From Mesostigma viride (taxonomy: Eukaryota > Streptophyta > Mesostigmatophyceae > Mesostigmatales > Mesostigmataceae): a stretch of 60,000 nt of DNA. The stretch is from contig RPFO01000103.1 of the NCBI GenBank assembly GCA_009746045.1, positions 2,025,857-2,085,856 on the forward strand, in the 5' to 3' direction. A program made the position numbers and the translations under genes. Positions 11,257 to 21,300 of the stretch are shown here, piece after piece; within the stretch, counting starts at the first letter, position 1; the number at the start of each line of letters is the position of its first letter. The notes under the pieces were generated by a model that did no database searches, was not told the DNA's origin, and saw only the letters and a list, made by a program, of their open reading frames with translations.

Positions 11257-13386
11257 CTAGGACCGGCAAAAGTTGCCCTGGACCTGGTTGTGCCAGTGCG
11301 CCCAGCAGCCAGGCTCGGGATGCAGGTGCACGTTGCATCCAACACAAATTCTAGTGATGTTGCTCTTTTGTTTGCATGCAGCACATCTGTTTGTCACAGC
11401 ACTAAGACCGGGAGCATGTGTGGCAGCCTCAGGGAACGTGGCTGCAGGCCTTCTCCAGGTACCGGCCTCGCGAACTGGCCCGCGCCGAGCCTGCTGGTCC
11501 AGGGCATCTGCCTTTTCTAACAACTCCCTGGCCAGTTGTGCCCTGAATTCAAGTTGGCTAAAGAAAGCATTTTCCCCCCTTACTAGCTGCTGATACTTGT
11601 AGGCTGTCACCACCACGAGGTTCAGCAACCAGAAAAATGTACGCTGCCATGGGCGCCTGGTAACGAGTTCCATGTGGTAGTACGAAGCCACTTGATCAAA
11701 TCTGTCCACACCGCTTTTATGTTGATCATAGAAGTGCTTGATCTTGGGAATGTGCACGTCCTCGTAAGCACCCGTTGCCTTGTTCCAGCGCTTCTTCTTG
11801 TTGGAGGGGTCCTGGGCAGGGCTCGCGTGTCGTGATGAGTAGAACCGGACGACCTTGCTGTCGATGTAAGTAAGGGCAGTCACCACTTTGCCACCTGGCA
11901 ATGCTAGCATGCGATGCAAGGTGTTGCCACGCCTCAGCCCCTGTGCCTTTGCCTCCTGTTCAGTAATGTTTATGTCACCAGGGTAGCATGTCCTGCTCTT
12001 CCTCACAGTGCCCACAAAGGTGTAACCCTTCGAGCCCAGCCACTCGACTAGCTTTACAGAACTAAAGAGGTTGTCAGCGACAATGGTGGAGGCAGGCTGC
12101 AAGACACCCTTGCAAGCGTGAACTAGGGCAGCCACCCAGCACGACCCGATACCACTAGCAGCAGCAAAGAAATCCAGCTCCTCCTGGGTTGGGCAGCCTA
12201 TCGGCCATACGCCACCACCGAGGTACGGGATGAAGTAAACAAGAATGCCAGTGCTGCCACAGGCTAGAGCCCAATGCTTCACCCCCCAGCGACTCCGTGA
12301 TGGCTTATCCTTGCAGTACTGCCTGATCTCGCACTTGGACTTTTGAAACTGCATTGACTCATCGACTGTGACCACCCCGCTGGGCCGAAACACCACTAGC
12401 AGCCGCTTCTGCACGCGCTCAATCATGACCCTAGCATACCACAATGGATCATAGCCCTCCTCCCCCTTGGCTGGCCTGCTCTCCGTGGGGTCCCTAACTG
12501 ACAGGTTGCGAAGAATGTCTTGAAATCTGGTGAAAGTCATAATTGCACTGATGGCTGAAAGGCCCACGTAAGGATCAGCACTCCAGAAGGGTGCAAAGGC
12601 TCCATTTTGCCAGTGAATGGACATGAGGATGAGGCATGCAAAAAAGCGAAGGATATCACTTGCATAGGTCTTGGTCCATGCACGCCCAGCCTTGCCCTGC
12701 GCAGCGAGCTTGTCAAAGCGCTGCTGAGCCTTGAGGTTGGTCCACTCGGCGATCTTGGTGATGAAAGACATCTCGAGCAGCAAGAAGAAAAAGCCTGCTA
12801 CAGAGAGCTTGGCGTAATCCTTCCACATTCTTGCAGCGCCGATGTTCCCTGCCTCAGTTGTCTCGATATCTTCCGATTCCCAGGCGAACTCGGAGGCTTC
12901 TTGGTTGCCCCGGCCCTGTGCAGGCCTGCCCCGGCCACGGGACCGCCCCCTACCCCGGCCGCGAGACCCAGCAGGCCGGCCACGCTTTGGTCGTGGCTCA
13001 CCATCCCCGTCCTCGACACCATCGTCTTCATCACCACCGCTGCCTTGCGCATTACTGTCTGCAGCACTCGCATCCGAGAGTTCGTCACTGCCTGCAGACG
13101 AATCTGACTGGCAGGAATCGGAACCATCGCCTGCCTCGCGAAAGCTTCGGCTGCCCTGCTCTGCCCACCACTTTTCAACCTGGTCAAGAGCGTACCAGAT
13201 ATCCTTGCCATCATCATCGAAATGGAGGCAGAATTTATACCTAGCCTTGCCTCCTGAGTACACGATATCGGTCACACAGCCTGCGTAAGTGTCCGTAGTG
13301 TTAAATTCCTTTCCGTCGACGCGCAAAACTCGCCCTAGCCAAGTTTTTTTGAGCGCATCCGGTCGAAATTTTCGCGCCAAAGTCAC
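11257..13386 (-). CDS. piggyBac transposase, about 709 residues
   Basis: An uninterrupted frame encodes a DDE_Tnp_1_7-type transposase. The three catalytic aspartates sit in expected contexts: VTVDESMQF near 12355, IVADNLFSSVKL near 12080, and KSGVDRFDQVASYY near 11700. A C-terminal cysteine-rich finger follows (CAACKQKSNITRICVGC then HLHPEPGCWAHWH), as in piggyBac. The N-terminal 90 residues (FCLHFDDDGKDIWYALDQVE) look like a Tudor- or chromo-barrel-like fold, followed by an acidic stretch and an RGRPAGSRGRGRGRSRG basic run that could bind DNA or RNA. No ATG occurs in frame before about residue 186. The frame opens at 13386 with GTG, so the true start is non-AUG, in an unseen 5' exon, or lost. 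Confidence 0.88.
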   Translation of the reverse strand: MTLARKFRPDALKKTWLGRVLRVDGKEFNTTDTYAGCVTDIVYSGGKARYKFCLHFDDDGKDIWYALDQVEKWWAEQGSRSFREAGDGSDSCQSDSSAGSDELSDASAADSNAQGSGGDEDDGVEDGDGEPRPKRGRPAGSRGRGRGRSRGRGRPAQGRGNQEASEFAWESEDIETTEAGNIGAARMWKDYAKLSVAGFFFLLLEMSFITKIAEWTNLKAQQRFDKLAAQGKAGRAWTKTYASDILRFFACLILMSIHWQNGAFAPFWSADPYVGLSAISAIMTFTRFQDILRNLSVRDPTESRPAKGEEGYDPLWYARVMIERVQKRLLVVFRPSGVVTVDESMQFQKSKCEIRQYCKDKPSRSRWGVKHWALACGSTGILVYFIPYLGGGVWPIGCPTQEELDFFAAASGIGSCWVAALVHACKGVLQPASTIVADNLFSSVKLVEWLGSKGYTFVGTVRKSRTCYPGDINITEQEAKAQGLRRGNTLHRMLALPGGKVVTALTYIDSKVVRFYSSRHASPAQDPSNKKKRWNKATGAYEDVHIPKIKHFYDQHKSGVDRFDQVASYYHMELVTRRPWQRTFFWLLNLVVVTAYKYQQLVRGENAFFSQLEFRAQLARELLEKADALDQQARRGPVREAGTWRRPAATFPEAATHAPGLSAVTNRCAACKQKSNITRICVGCNVHLHPEPGCWAHWHNQVQGNFCRS

Positions 13387-13552
13387 GTGACCCCCTGTGA
13401 TAACAGCCCTATAATTTCACGGCTATGGCGGATATTACCCCCAAACCAATGCATCACCTTCGTCCCTAAGTGTCCCCAGATCCACCGGACAACTGTCATC
13501 CGTCACAAGTGGCGCGGCGCTCTCGGCGCGGCGCGAAATTTGACCGTTAGTC

Positions 13553-13578
13553 AAACTACCCGACAGGTCGGGTAGTTT
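13553..13578. repeat. Perfect palindrome beside the piggyBac right end
   Basis: AAACTACCCGAC and its exact complement are separated by two bases, 12 bp inside the right terminus. Subterminal inverted repeats of this kind often serve as transposase binding sites in piggyBac elements; that role is inferred. Confidence 0.7.
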
Positions 13579-14064
13579 CCCGACTAAGGGTTAAGGGCCT
13601 TGCGCAGCATCTTGGTGACGGCGCCGTCGAGTCGTTGCTCCAGCTCCTGCATCAGTGTCCACGTCTCGGCGCCGTAGGTCAGGATCGTCAGAATGACGAC
13701 CTTGAAGAGGTCACGCTTGACGATCCGGGGTAGGGCGGGGTTGCTCCACCAGCGGCGGTGGTCATGGAGGTGCGCCCACGCCATATGCCGATCCGTGTCG
13801 TCATGTCGTCCTCGCAGTCGGGAAGCCAACTGCCGAGCAGCTTGAAGCGGCCTGAAGGAGGGTAGTTGACCTCGGCATCGTCTAAGAGGCGGAGTGTGGG
13901 TGGGGGCCCTGCCATGCCGAGGGCCAGGGCCTCCGTTTTGGGGCTGATTTCTAGACCAACCGCCCGAGCCTCGAGCGCCAGGCAGTCCAGCCAAAGTTGG
14001 GCAGACTCCGGCTTCTCGATGAGCGTGATGTCGTCGGCATAATTAATTAATTAGTTGGTGACAT

Positions 14065-14514
14065 AATTAATTAATTAATTAAACTCGTGCTCCCGTTGGG
14101 GAGTCACGGAGCACCGAAGTGCTTTTAATCCCTGTGTGTGCACAACAGGAACGATTGCCTTAACTTTATGGGGTAAAGTTACGGGGACACGGGCAGTCCG
14201 TCGTCACGTTGTGAGCTACTACGTGCTAGTACGTACTTAGGCGAAAATTGGTTTCGCTAAGCCAAAAGTTCGTACAGATCTGAACTTTTTGAGGTATACC
14301 TATTCTGAAGTTGGCGCCAAGCGTGGAAGGGTCCGGACCTGAAATTATAATATGGTGTCATAGCGTGGAAGGGTACGTACGGCTCCTTCGAAAAAGGTCG
14401 TACACCCCTAAAACAACTTGTCCGGACCCAGCGTGGAAGGGCCCTAACTCTGTATTATTGTGCTCCGTGACTCCCTAATGAGGAAGCGCGCGATTAATCA
14501 ATTAATTACTTAAT
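14065..14514. mobile_element. Unit with family B-like 3' ends in inverted orientation at both sides
   Basis: The left side has (TTAA)n followed by CTCGTGCTCCCGTTGGGGAG and TCACGGAGCAC (14065-14116). The right side has the inverse, GTGCTCCGTGACTCCC at 14460-14475, followed by a TTAATCAATTAATTACTTAA tail. The interior of about 340 bp is non-coding, with AGCGTGGAAGGG three times (near 14320, 14360, 14435) and CCGGACC in two places. It is either a head-to-head pair of truncated retroposons or an inverted-repeat element that uses retroelement ends. Confidence 0.5.
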
Positions 14515-14554
14515 TCCATGACGTTCATCGCCATGCAACTGGACAGGAATAGTT

Positions 14555-14699
14555 AATTAATTAATAAAGAATACCTCCGTGGGGAGGATTTGTAACACAT
14601 GTCCCTGAGAAGAGGCATATGGTTTCATTCTAGGCGACAACCTGCAGGTGGTGGGTGTAAACTGCCACCTACTCGGGGTGCACAACTGAGGTGCACCTG
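14555..14699 (-). mobile_element. Family C 3' end, 145 bp, with 11-bp target duplication
   Basis: CAGGAATAGTT is at 14544-14554 and at 14700-14710. In between, minus orientation, the sequence matches 39820-39977 of the long family C copy (GCCTAGAATGA, CCATATGCC, CAGGG..ATGTG) and ends in a CCTCC-CCAC-GGAGG hairpin and TTAATTAATTAA. It is SINE-sized and 5' truncated. Confidence 0.8.
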
Positions 14700-14710
14700 C
14701 AGGAATAGTT

Positions 14711-15381
14711 GTCTCACTTAATAAATATTTTCAGGTGGTTTTATTCCATACAACGCATCCATCCATCCCCGTTGCTCTCTGGAGGGGCCACTATCAAGGA
14801 GACAACCAGCACTATAGTTATCACTTATCAATCCTTGTACCTAAAAATAAGGCTCTGAAGGAGATTATTTGTCTGCTACTATCAAGGAGATTATTTGTCT
14901 GCTACTATATCCCAAAGGATGGGCTGGAAAACCCATGGGAAAAGCAGGACCCGAAATGCAAAGAACCCGGTGGGGTTGGTGGCGGGTCGGCGCGCCAAGC
15001 TGTCAGCCCCGGTTCGCGCCGACTTGCCCCCAAAAACAAATCGAGCCCAATATGATCTTGCAGGAGAGCACATCACGTGAGTCTGAATTGTGGTAGCGGA
15101 GTCGCTGATGTTGCGGGCTGGCCCTCTGTGCCCAGCACGGGCAGCTGCGTGGCACGCAGCCTCTCCGCCCGCGGGATCCGCGTCCGCGCTTTGCCGGGGC
15201 ATCGGACGGGGCGACTCCTATTAAAGGGAATGGATTGGAGCGTTTGAGGCTCAATAATTGTGGCCGTCGTGCGGCAATCTTCCGCTCACAACCGACCATG
15301 GTCCACGACGGTTTTGTTCCCCACTCCCCTGCCTCTGTGGAACGTCCCGCGTGAAATCTCCCTATTTCCACGCCCACACGG
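14711..15381. other. 3' flank of the NRAMP gene with repeat remnants
   Basis: No credible gene. It starts with the dispersed motif GTTGTCTCACTTAATA (end of repeat R1), holds ATCAAGGAGACAACCAG at about 14794 and two copies of AAGGAGATTATTTGTCTGCT (14859-14903). On the minus strand AATAAA at about 14738-14743 lies roughly 640 bases past the NRAMP stop and could be a polyadenylation signal, which is a weak inference. Confidence 0.35.
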
Positions 15382-18300
15382 CTAAGACTCTGGCTGCGGT
15401 GCGCGCCCATACGAGTCCTCCTTGACCACGTGGTACGCCATCGGGTTGGACGGCGGCAGGCCGTCGCCCGCAGGGTCCCAGCCCCCCCCTTCCCGTTCCG
15501 CGCAGTCCCAGGGGTGCTCGGTGTCACCGTTCTCGTCGCCGGCGACCGAGGACACGCCCGTGAAGGTGACGCGCGTGTCCTTGCGCAGGCCCAGGTATAC
15601 GAGGGAGGAGATGTAGAAGGCGGAGAAGGTGACTGCGAGGACGGTGAGGAGTGCGACCGCGGCGCGCGGCTTGTCGCCGCCGCGCTGGTAGGAGAAGATC
15701 GCGGAGAAGAAGAGGAAGAGGTCTGCAAGGATTACGACGACGGTGATGGCGTACGTACCGACGCGCATCTGCCAGGAACACGGGGCGCCATGAACGCGCA
15801 TTCATCCATTCAAGACCGCGCAAGGGTTAGTTATAATAATAATAAAATCAATAATAATTGCGATGATGGATTATTGGGTGTGGGTTGAGGTCAGGCACAG
15901 GGGAAGCGGGAGGGGGACCGAGCTGGGGGCGAACCCCAGCTGCCTGTGGCAAGGTAATAAAGTTACCACTGCCAAGTGCGGAAAGAGTGGCAAGTAAGAG
16001 AAGAGTGGCAAGGAAATAACATTTAGCTAACTAAGTTAAGCTAGATTAAGTTAAAAATCATAGAATTGAGATGACATGGTGGAGCTGAGGAGGCAGGGAC
16101 GTGGGGTGTGCAGTTATGAACCAACGAAACGGTCAGCCAGGCCACGTCAAGCCCAGTCAGGCCAGGCAGGTTACGGGAAACACCTGGCCAGGCAGGTTAC
16201 GGGAAAGCCGATGGCACAGCAGACAGGAACCATTTGTGGAACACCTGTCTGACAGACTTTAGACAGGAGGAGGGAGGAATCAGGGCTGAAAGCCAAGGAA
16301 GGCGTAGCAAAGTTTTCTCATCAAAAGCTCCACATTACGAGACACCTACAATGAATAGGGTATTGAACACAAGGGGGCGAACACAGGCGGTAAACCCAAC
16401 AACAGGCGCACCATGCCCCCACCTTGTGCGTCCCCGATCTATGGGACTTGTCTACAACACGAGGGGGGGGCAATACATGGTCCGTTAAATGGGCAGCTCC
16501 ACCCCCAATATGGACGCAGACTTCCTTTGGACGGCACATGAACTTACAGAACTCCTTCATTAGGACAACACAGGCAGAAGAAAAAAAAAAGTAGATAGGC
16601 GCACCGTGCTCCTGACCTTGAACAGCCCCATCGTCCAAGAACTTTGTTAACAGAACAGATGGGCACAGATACAGCGCGGCTATCGAGGCACCTCCCCTGA
16701 AAATGAGCACAACGGGGGAATAAAAGTTCAAAATAGAACAAATGAAAAACGCACCTTGGGCCCGATCTTGAACGGCCCCATCTTACAGGACAAAAGTGAG
16801 TGAAAAACAAATCGGGCAAGAGTGAGAGGTCGCAGGGGGCGCAAAAATTTTAAAATAGAAACAGATGAAACCACGCACCTTGGGCCCGATCTTGAACGGC
16901 CCCATCTTCCCCTCGCTGTTCACAAACTTGAGCAGGGGGAGCAGCGCGTACGGGAGCTGGAAGCTGAGCACCATGGACGCCAGAATAATGAGCCGCCCCG
17001 CGCCGTCGTTGCCCGCCACGAGGCAGACGACGAGGGAGGGCACGATGGCCACCATCCGCGTGATCATATTGCGGAGCCAGGGGGCCACACGCAGGTCCAG
17101 GAACCCGGCCATCACATACTGGCCCGCAAACGTGCCCGTCAGGGTGGACGACTGTCCGGACGCCAGCAGGGCGATGCCGAAGACTTTCTCGCTCGCGTGG
17201 CCCAGGGTGTTCTGCCAGGGTGGGAGGGCGGGGGCGAAGGAGGAATATTTGGCGTGTGTGTGTGGGGGGGGGGGGGGGAGGAGGGGACAGATGGTTGAGG
17301 GCGATGTGGCATCGAGGGAACATACATAAAGGACACTAAACAGATTGGAAAAAAGTTTGAGAGACAGGGCATATTACGATGGAAGTGCCGGTGCAGGGAA
17401 GAGAAGAGCACGAAGGGCGTCTCATGCACCAACGTCGAAGCAAGGCACATTCCACAGTGCCCCCATCAAGGACTCGTACAGCGGATCCCCACTGCTAACG
17501 GCGTTAGCATCACAACAGCACACACGTAGGCGTCACCATGCTAACCCGTTCAGAGCCGCGGGTAATGTGCGTGTGCATGCAAAGAACGTCAAAGTCAAGT
17601 ACTAGACAGGGTCTTCGAAAGCTCTAAAAACATCCCACCCGTCCCAGAAAAATGCCTTGATAGAACCAACGTCTCACGTCACAAGAATCTCACAGCGTTG
17701 CGGGTTGCGGGTCCTTATTTATAGCCCAGCAGGAACTTTGTCAGTTTGTCTTAACAGAACCAACGTCTTAGTCTAACCAATCTCACTTGCGGTGGGCCAA
17801 TGCCCACCCGCAGAAGGAACGGCGTGTTGTGTGTGCCAACCGTGTCGTGATTCAGACACAGGTGACCAAAGCGTATCCTCACTCTTGTTCGTCCGACTCT
17901 AAGCAGCGCGGGTCCTCACGCACCCGCAGCAGGAACGGCGTGTTGTGCAGGCTGAGGTCAGCGCATTTGGCCGCATCGGCCGGCGCGAGGGTGGGGGAGC
18001 TGCAGACTGATGCGGCCACGCCCACGACGGCGAGGTTGATGAGCCACGCGATGAAGAGGGCGAGCGAGCACTCGACGAAGGAGTACTGGCACGCGGCACG
18101 CAGCCCTTGCTTGGTGCGGTGGGTGCGGCGCGAGAGGACGAGCGCCGAGTGGAGGTACAGGTTGTGCCTGGATGAGGAATAGGGTGGGGTGGGGTACAGA
18201 AGGTCATTAGATTGGTGGATGAGGAATAGGGTGGGGTGGGGTACAGAAGGTTATTAGATTGGTGGATGAGGAATAGGGTGGGGTGGGGTACAGAAGGTTA

Positions 18301-21300
18301 TTCGATTGGTGGGGAGTGTCAGCACGGATGAGTGAGTAAGCTGCAAAGGTGGAGGGGGTTAAGGGGCGGGTGTGTGTGCAAGGTGGGGGGGGCGGGGGGG
18401 GGGGGGGAGAACAGTGGATGATGGACGTGTCAAGGGTGAGTAAAGATACCATCCGTGGAGGTGCGGGTTGTGCCTGGCAGATGGCCAGGACAGCAGCAGC
18501 AGCGGTGGGGAGAGGGGTTTATGAAGAGGTGGGGAGATGGGGTCATGAAGAGGTGGACGGTGCGAGAACCAGCATGTGAGGAAAGCCCTGTGGGTGGCGG
18601 CACGGGCTGTCTCTGGCCGAGGGGTGGAGTGTGGGGAAGATAAGGTCTATGGCTTGGTGGACTGATGAGGACTGATTGAGAACAGACGAGGGAGGCAGTT
18701 TATAGGTATAATTGTCTCCTTGATAAGGGGTGGTGCAGGTCGTGCATGGCAGCCGGCACATCCTGTATGTCGGTGGCTTACTTGACACCTGGCAGCCAAA
18801 ATGACGGACAGGAACTACATTTCTTCCCGTGGCAAGCGCGTTGCTGTGACATTCATGCTCGGTTTGAACAAGAGAAAGCAAAGGGGAAAGCTTGCAAATG
18901 ACTCCGTGATGGGGAAGTGGTGGTGTGGTTAGTGTGGCAGGGAGGCGCAGCGACTGTATTGGTGGAGCATGACTGCCACTATGGAGTGGGGTAGGGGGGG
19001 GTTGCGATGGGCAACTATCCACCCTGGCTGACCAACGGGGCCGTGGAGTTATCAGCAATATGGTTATTAAGACTATTGTACTATTGTGCTATTATTGCTA
19101 TTATTATAGCGCAGCACATATTGCATGATCACGGCATGCACTTGGCATCATTCTTCTAGTTATTATTATTAATAACTACTATCACGACGACTACCACAAT
19201 CATTATCCAAGCACGTACGGCATGATGACAGCGCCAATGATGGAAATCGCCAGCAGCGTGGATTCCGTATCCGAGACCCTGGGCACGACGATCCCCTCCA
19301 CCGCCGCCTTGATGTCCGGGTTGCTGTGGCCCAGCTCGATGAAGAAGCAGATGGCCATGACGAACACGAGCGCCGAGACGAGGAACTCGAGTTTGCGTAT
19401 GCCGTAGCGCTGGATGGCCAGCACGATCATCGTGTCGAAGCCGGTCACCAGCACGCCCGCCCACAGGGGGAGGCCAAAGAGCATCTGAAGAGCAAACGCC
19501 GACCCTATGACTGCAGGATTTTAATAGAGGAGGCCGGAGGAGGGAGGCCGCGGGGGGAGGAGGGGGAGGAGGGGGAGGAGGGAAAGCGTTAGGGGAATGG
19601 TTGTTGTGAATGGGTGTGTCTAAGGAATGGGTGAATAGGTCCGGGTGAATAGGTCCGCGTTCGCAACAGGTGCATGGGTGGGTGGGTGGGTGGGTGGGTG
19701 GGTGGGTGGGTGGGTGGGTGGGTGGGTGGGTGGGTGGGTGGGTGAGTGGGTGAATGGGTGGGTGGGTGGGTGGGTGGGTGGGTGGGTGGGTGGGTGGGTG
19801 GGTGGGTGGGTGGGTGGGTGGGTGGGTGGGTGGGTGGGTGGGTGGGTGGGTGGGTGAGTGGGTGAATGGGTGAATGGGTGAGTGGGTGAATGGGTGAATG
19901 GGTGGGTGGGTGGGTGGGCGGGTGGGCGTGCGCATGAGGAGGAAGGTTGGCTGGGGACCACGATAACCAGGTCAGGGTGGTGGCTGCAAGATTGGTGCTG
20001 TTTCCTGAGAGTGTGTCCATGTGTGCGGTCTATGTGTGCGTGTGTGGTGTGTGCTGTGTGGGGGGGTGGGGGGTGCGTGTGTGTGTTTTGTGGTGTGTTG
20101 TTGGTCTGTGTGTGTGTGGGAGGGGGGGGGGGGGGGCCTCAGTGCGTGCAAGGAAGACGGGGGCCAGAGAAATAAAGAACAAGACCAGGCGGCAGCCAAG
20201 ACGCCATTTCCTGAAATGGATGCGTGTGAGGGAGGGAGGGATGGGAAGGCGGGTAAAGGGGAGAAGACATACGGGTGACAAATGGCGTTTGTGTGCCAGA
20301 AGTGTAAAAGCATCCCGCTCATCCCAACAACCACACTCGAGCACATCCGTACAACTCCTGAACAACATGAAGAAGCAAACGCACGCGGAACGTGATACTG
20401 GTGACAGTCGTACCAGCGACCATAGGCATGGCGACTAGGCATGAAGGTGCTGGCATCAGCGACCATAGGCATGGCGACTAGGCATGAAGACGGCGGTATT
20501 CAAAAGAGTAAAATGAGCACTCACCCTCGGGAACGTCGCTGGCGATGATAGCCACCTCCGCGAATAGCCACAACATCAGGTTGACAAAGGGCGGGTACTC
20601 GGACCGGCAGTGCTGGGCCAGGTGCTTGCCTGCATGGTGACGTTTGGCGTATAATGGGGCCATTCATGTGTGTGTGGGCGTGAATGTGCGTGTGCATGTG
20701 AAGGGGACGGCGTGTGTGTGGTATAGGTGTGTGGGGTGGGGAGCAAGGGGAGGGGTGTGTGGAGCAAGCGGAGGGGGTTAGGGGCCAAGCAGAGGGGGGT
20801 GGGGGGCCAGCGGCGTTAACTAACGGTCCGCACGCAAGGCAAGGCAACTATCTGATGCACGCAGGCGGACAGGTCAGACAGGACTTGTACACAAGCCATC
20901 AGCACTCGCTCGCAGTATGGCTGGTATCGATAGCATTAGCATTGGCAGGATGTGTAGTGTTGGACGTACTGAATGAGCAGCGCGAGTAACCACTCATGAG
21001 AGAGCTGGGAGCGAGTGGGGTCGGGGTTGGGGTTGGGGGAGGGTGTTGCGGCGGGGGGATTGGGGGAAAGGAGTCCATGGAGGCTGTAATGGTGGGCGAT
21101 ACCGACATAAATCTGACAAGCCGATAGCGTAGCCGTTGGCACTTACACTTGGTAAATTGTAAAATGACATCTCCGTACGCTTACGCATCAAAAGTAGTAT
21201 GCCCACACCAACAGCGTCAACACATGCCACACCTACAGCGTATATATAGGATGGTGCTATTGGAATGGCCGTAGTCAAAGTTAATCAAACACGATAAACT

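Larger units (their letters stand above)
10738..13590 (-). mobile_element. piggyBac-type DNA transposon, 2.85 kb
   Basis: TTAA, the fixed piggyBac target, is at 10734-10737 and 13591-13594. The right end, read inward, is CCCTTAGTCGGGAAAC; the left end reads TTAGTGGGGAGGAC, so the terminal repeats are short and the left one appears to lack the outer CCC. The element carries one gene, a transposase on the minus strand, plus about 500 bp of non-coding sequence on its 3' side (10738-11256). It lies between the B3 tail and family A copy A1, so it is younger than both. Confidence 0.8.
7101..14056 (-). mobile_element. Family A copy A1, broken by three later insertions
   Basis: A1 can be rebuilt from 7101-7339 (tail, hairpin, 3' UTR), 10182-10493 and 13591-14040 (RT palm to C-terminus). 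GGTGACAT at 7093-7100 and 14057-14064 probably is its target duplication. Copy A2 lies inside it with its own 12-bp duplication, and family B copy B3 and a piggyBac transposon lie further in. A1 retains the RT active site YADD at 14041-14027, and is 5' truncated just beyond it. The tail is preceded by a perfect stem-loop, CACGTGAC-GCA-GTCACGTG, at 7120-7140. Confidence 0.7.

Noticed and set aside
19484-19486. Start of a separate gene at [10 protein letters not shown]
   Set aside because: The preceding bases encode VIGSAFALQ in frame after an acceptor at 19511, and the phase joins exon 5, so it is internal to NRAMP exon 6.
19156-20020. HPPTHPPT proline-threonine-rich protein
   Set aside because: It is the complement of the (TGGG)n tract in an NRAMP intron; only the ends overlap real exon 6 in another frame.
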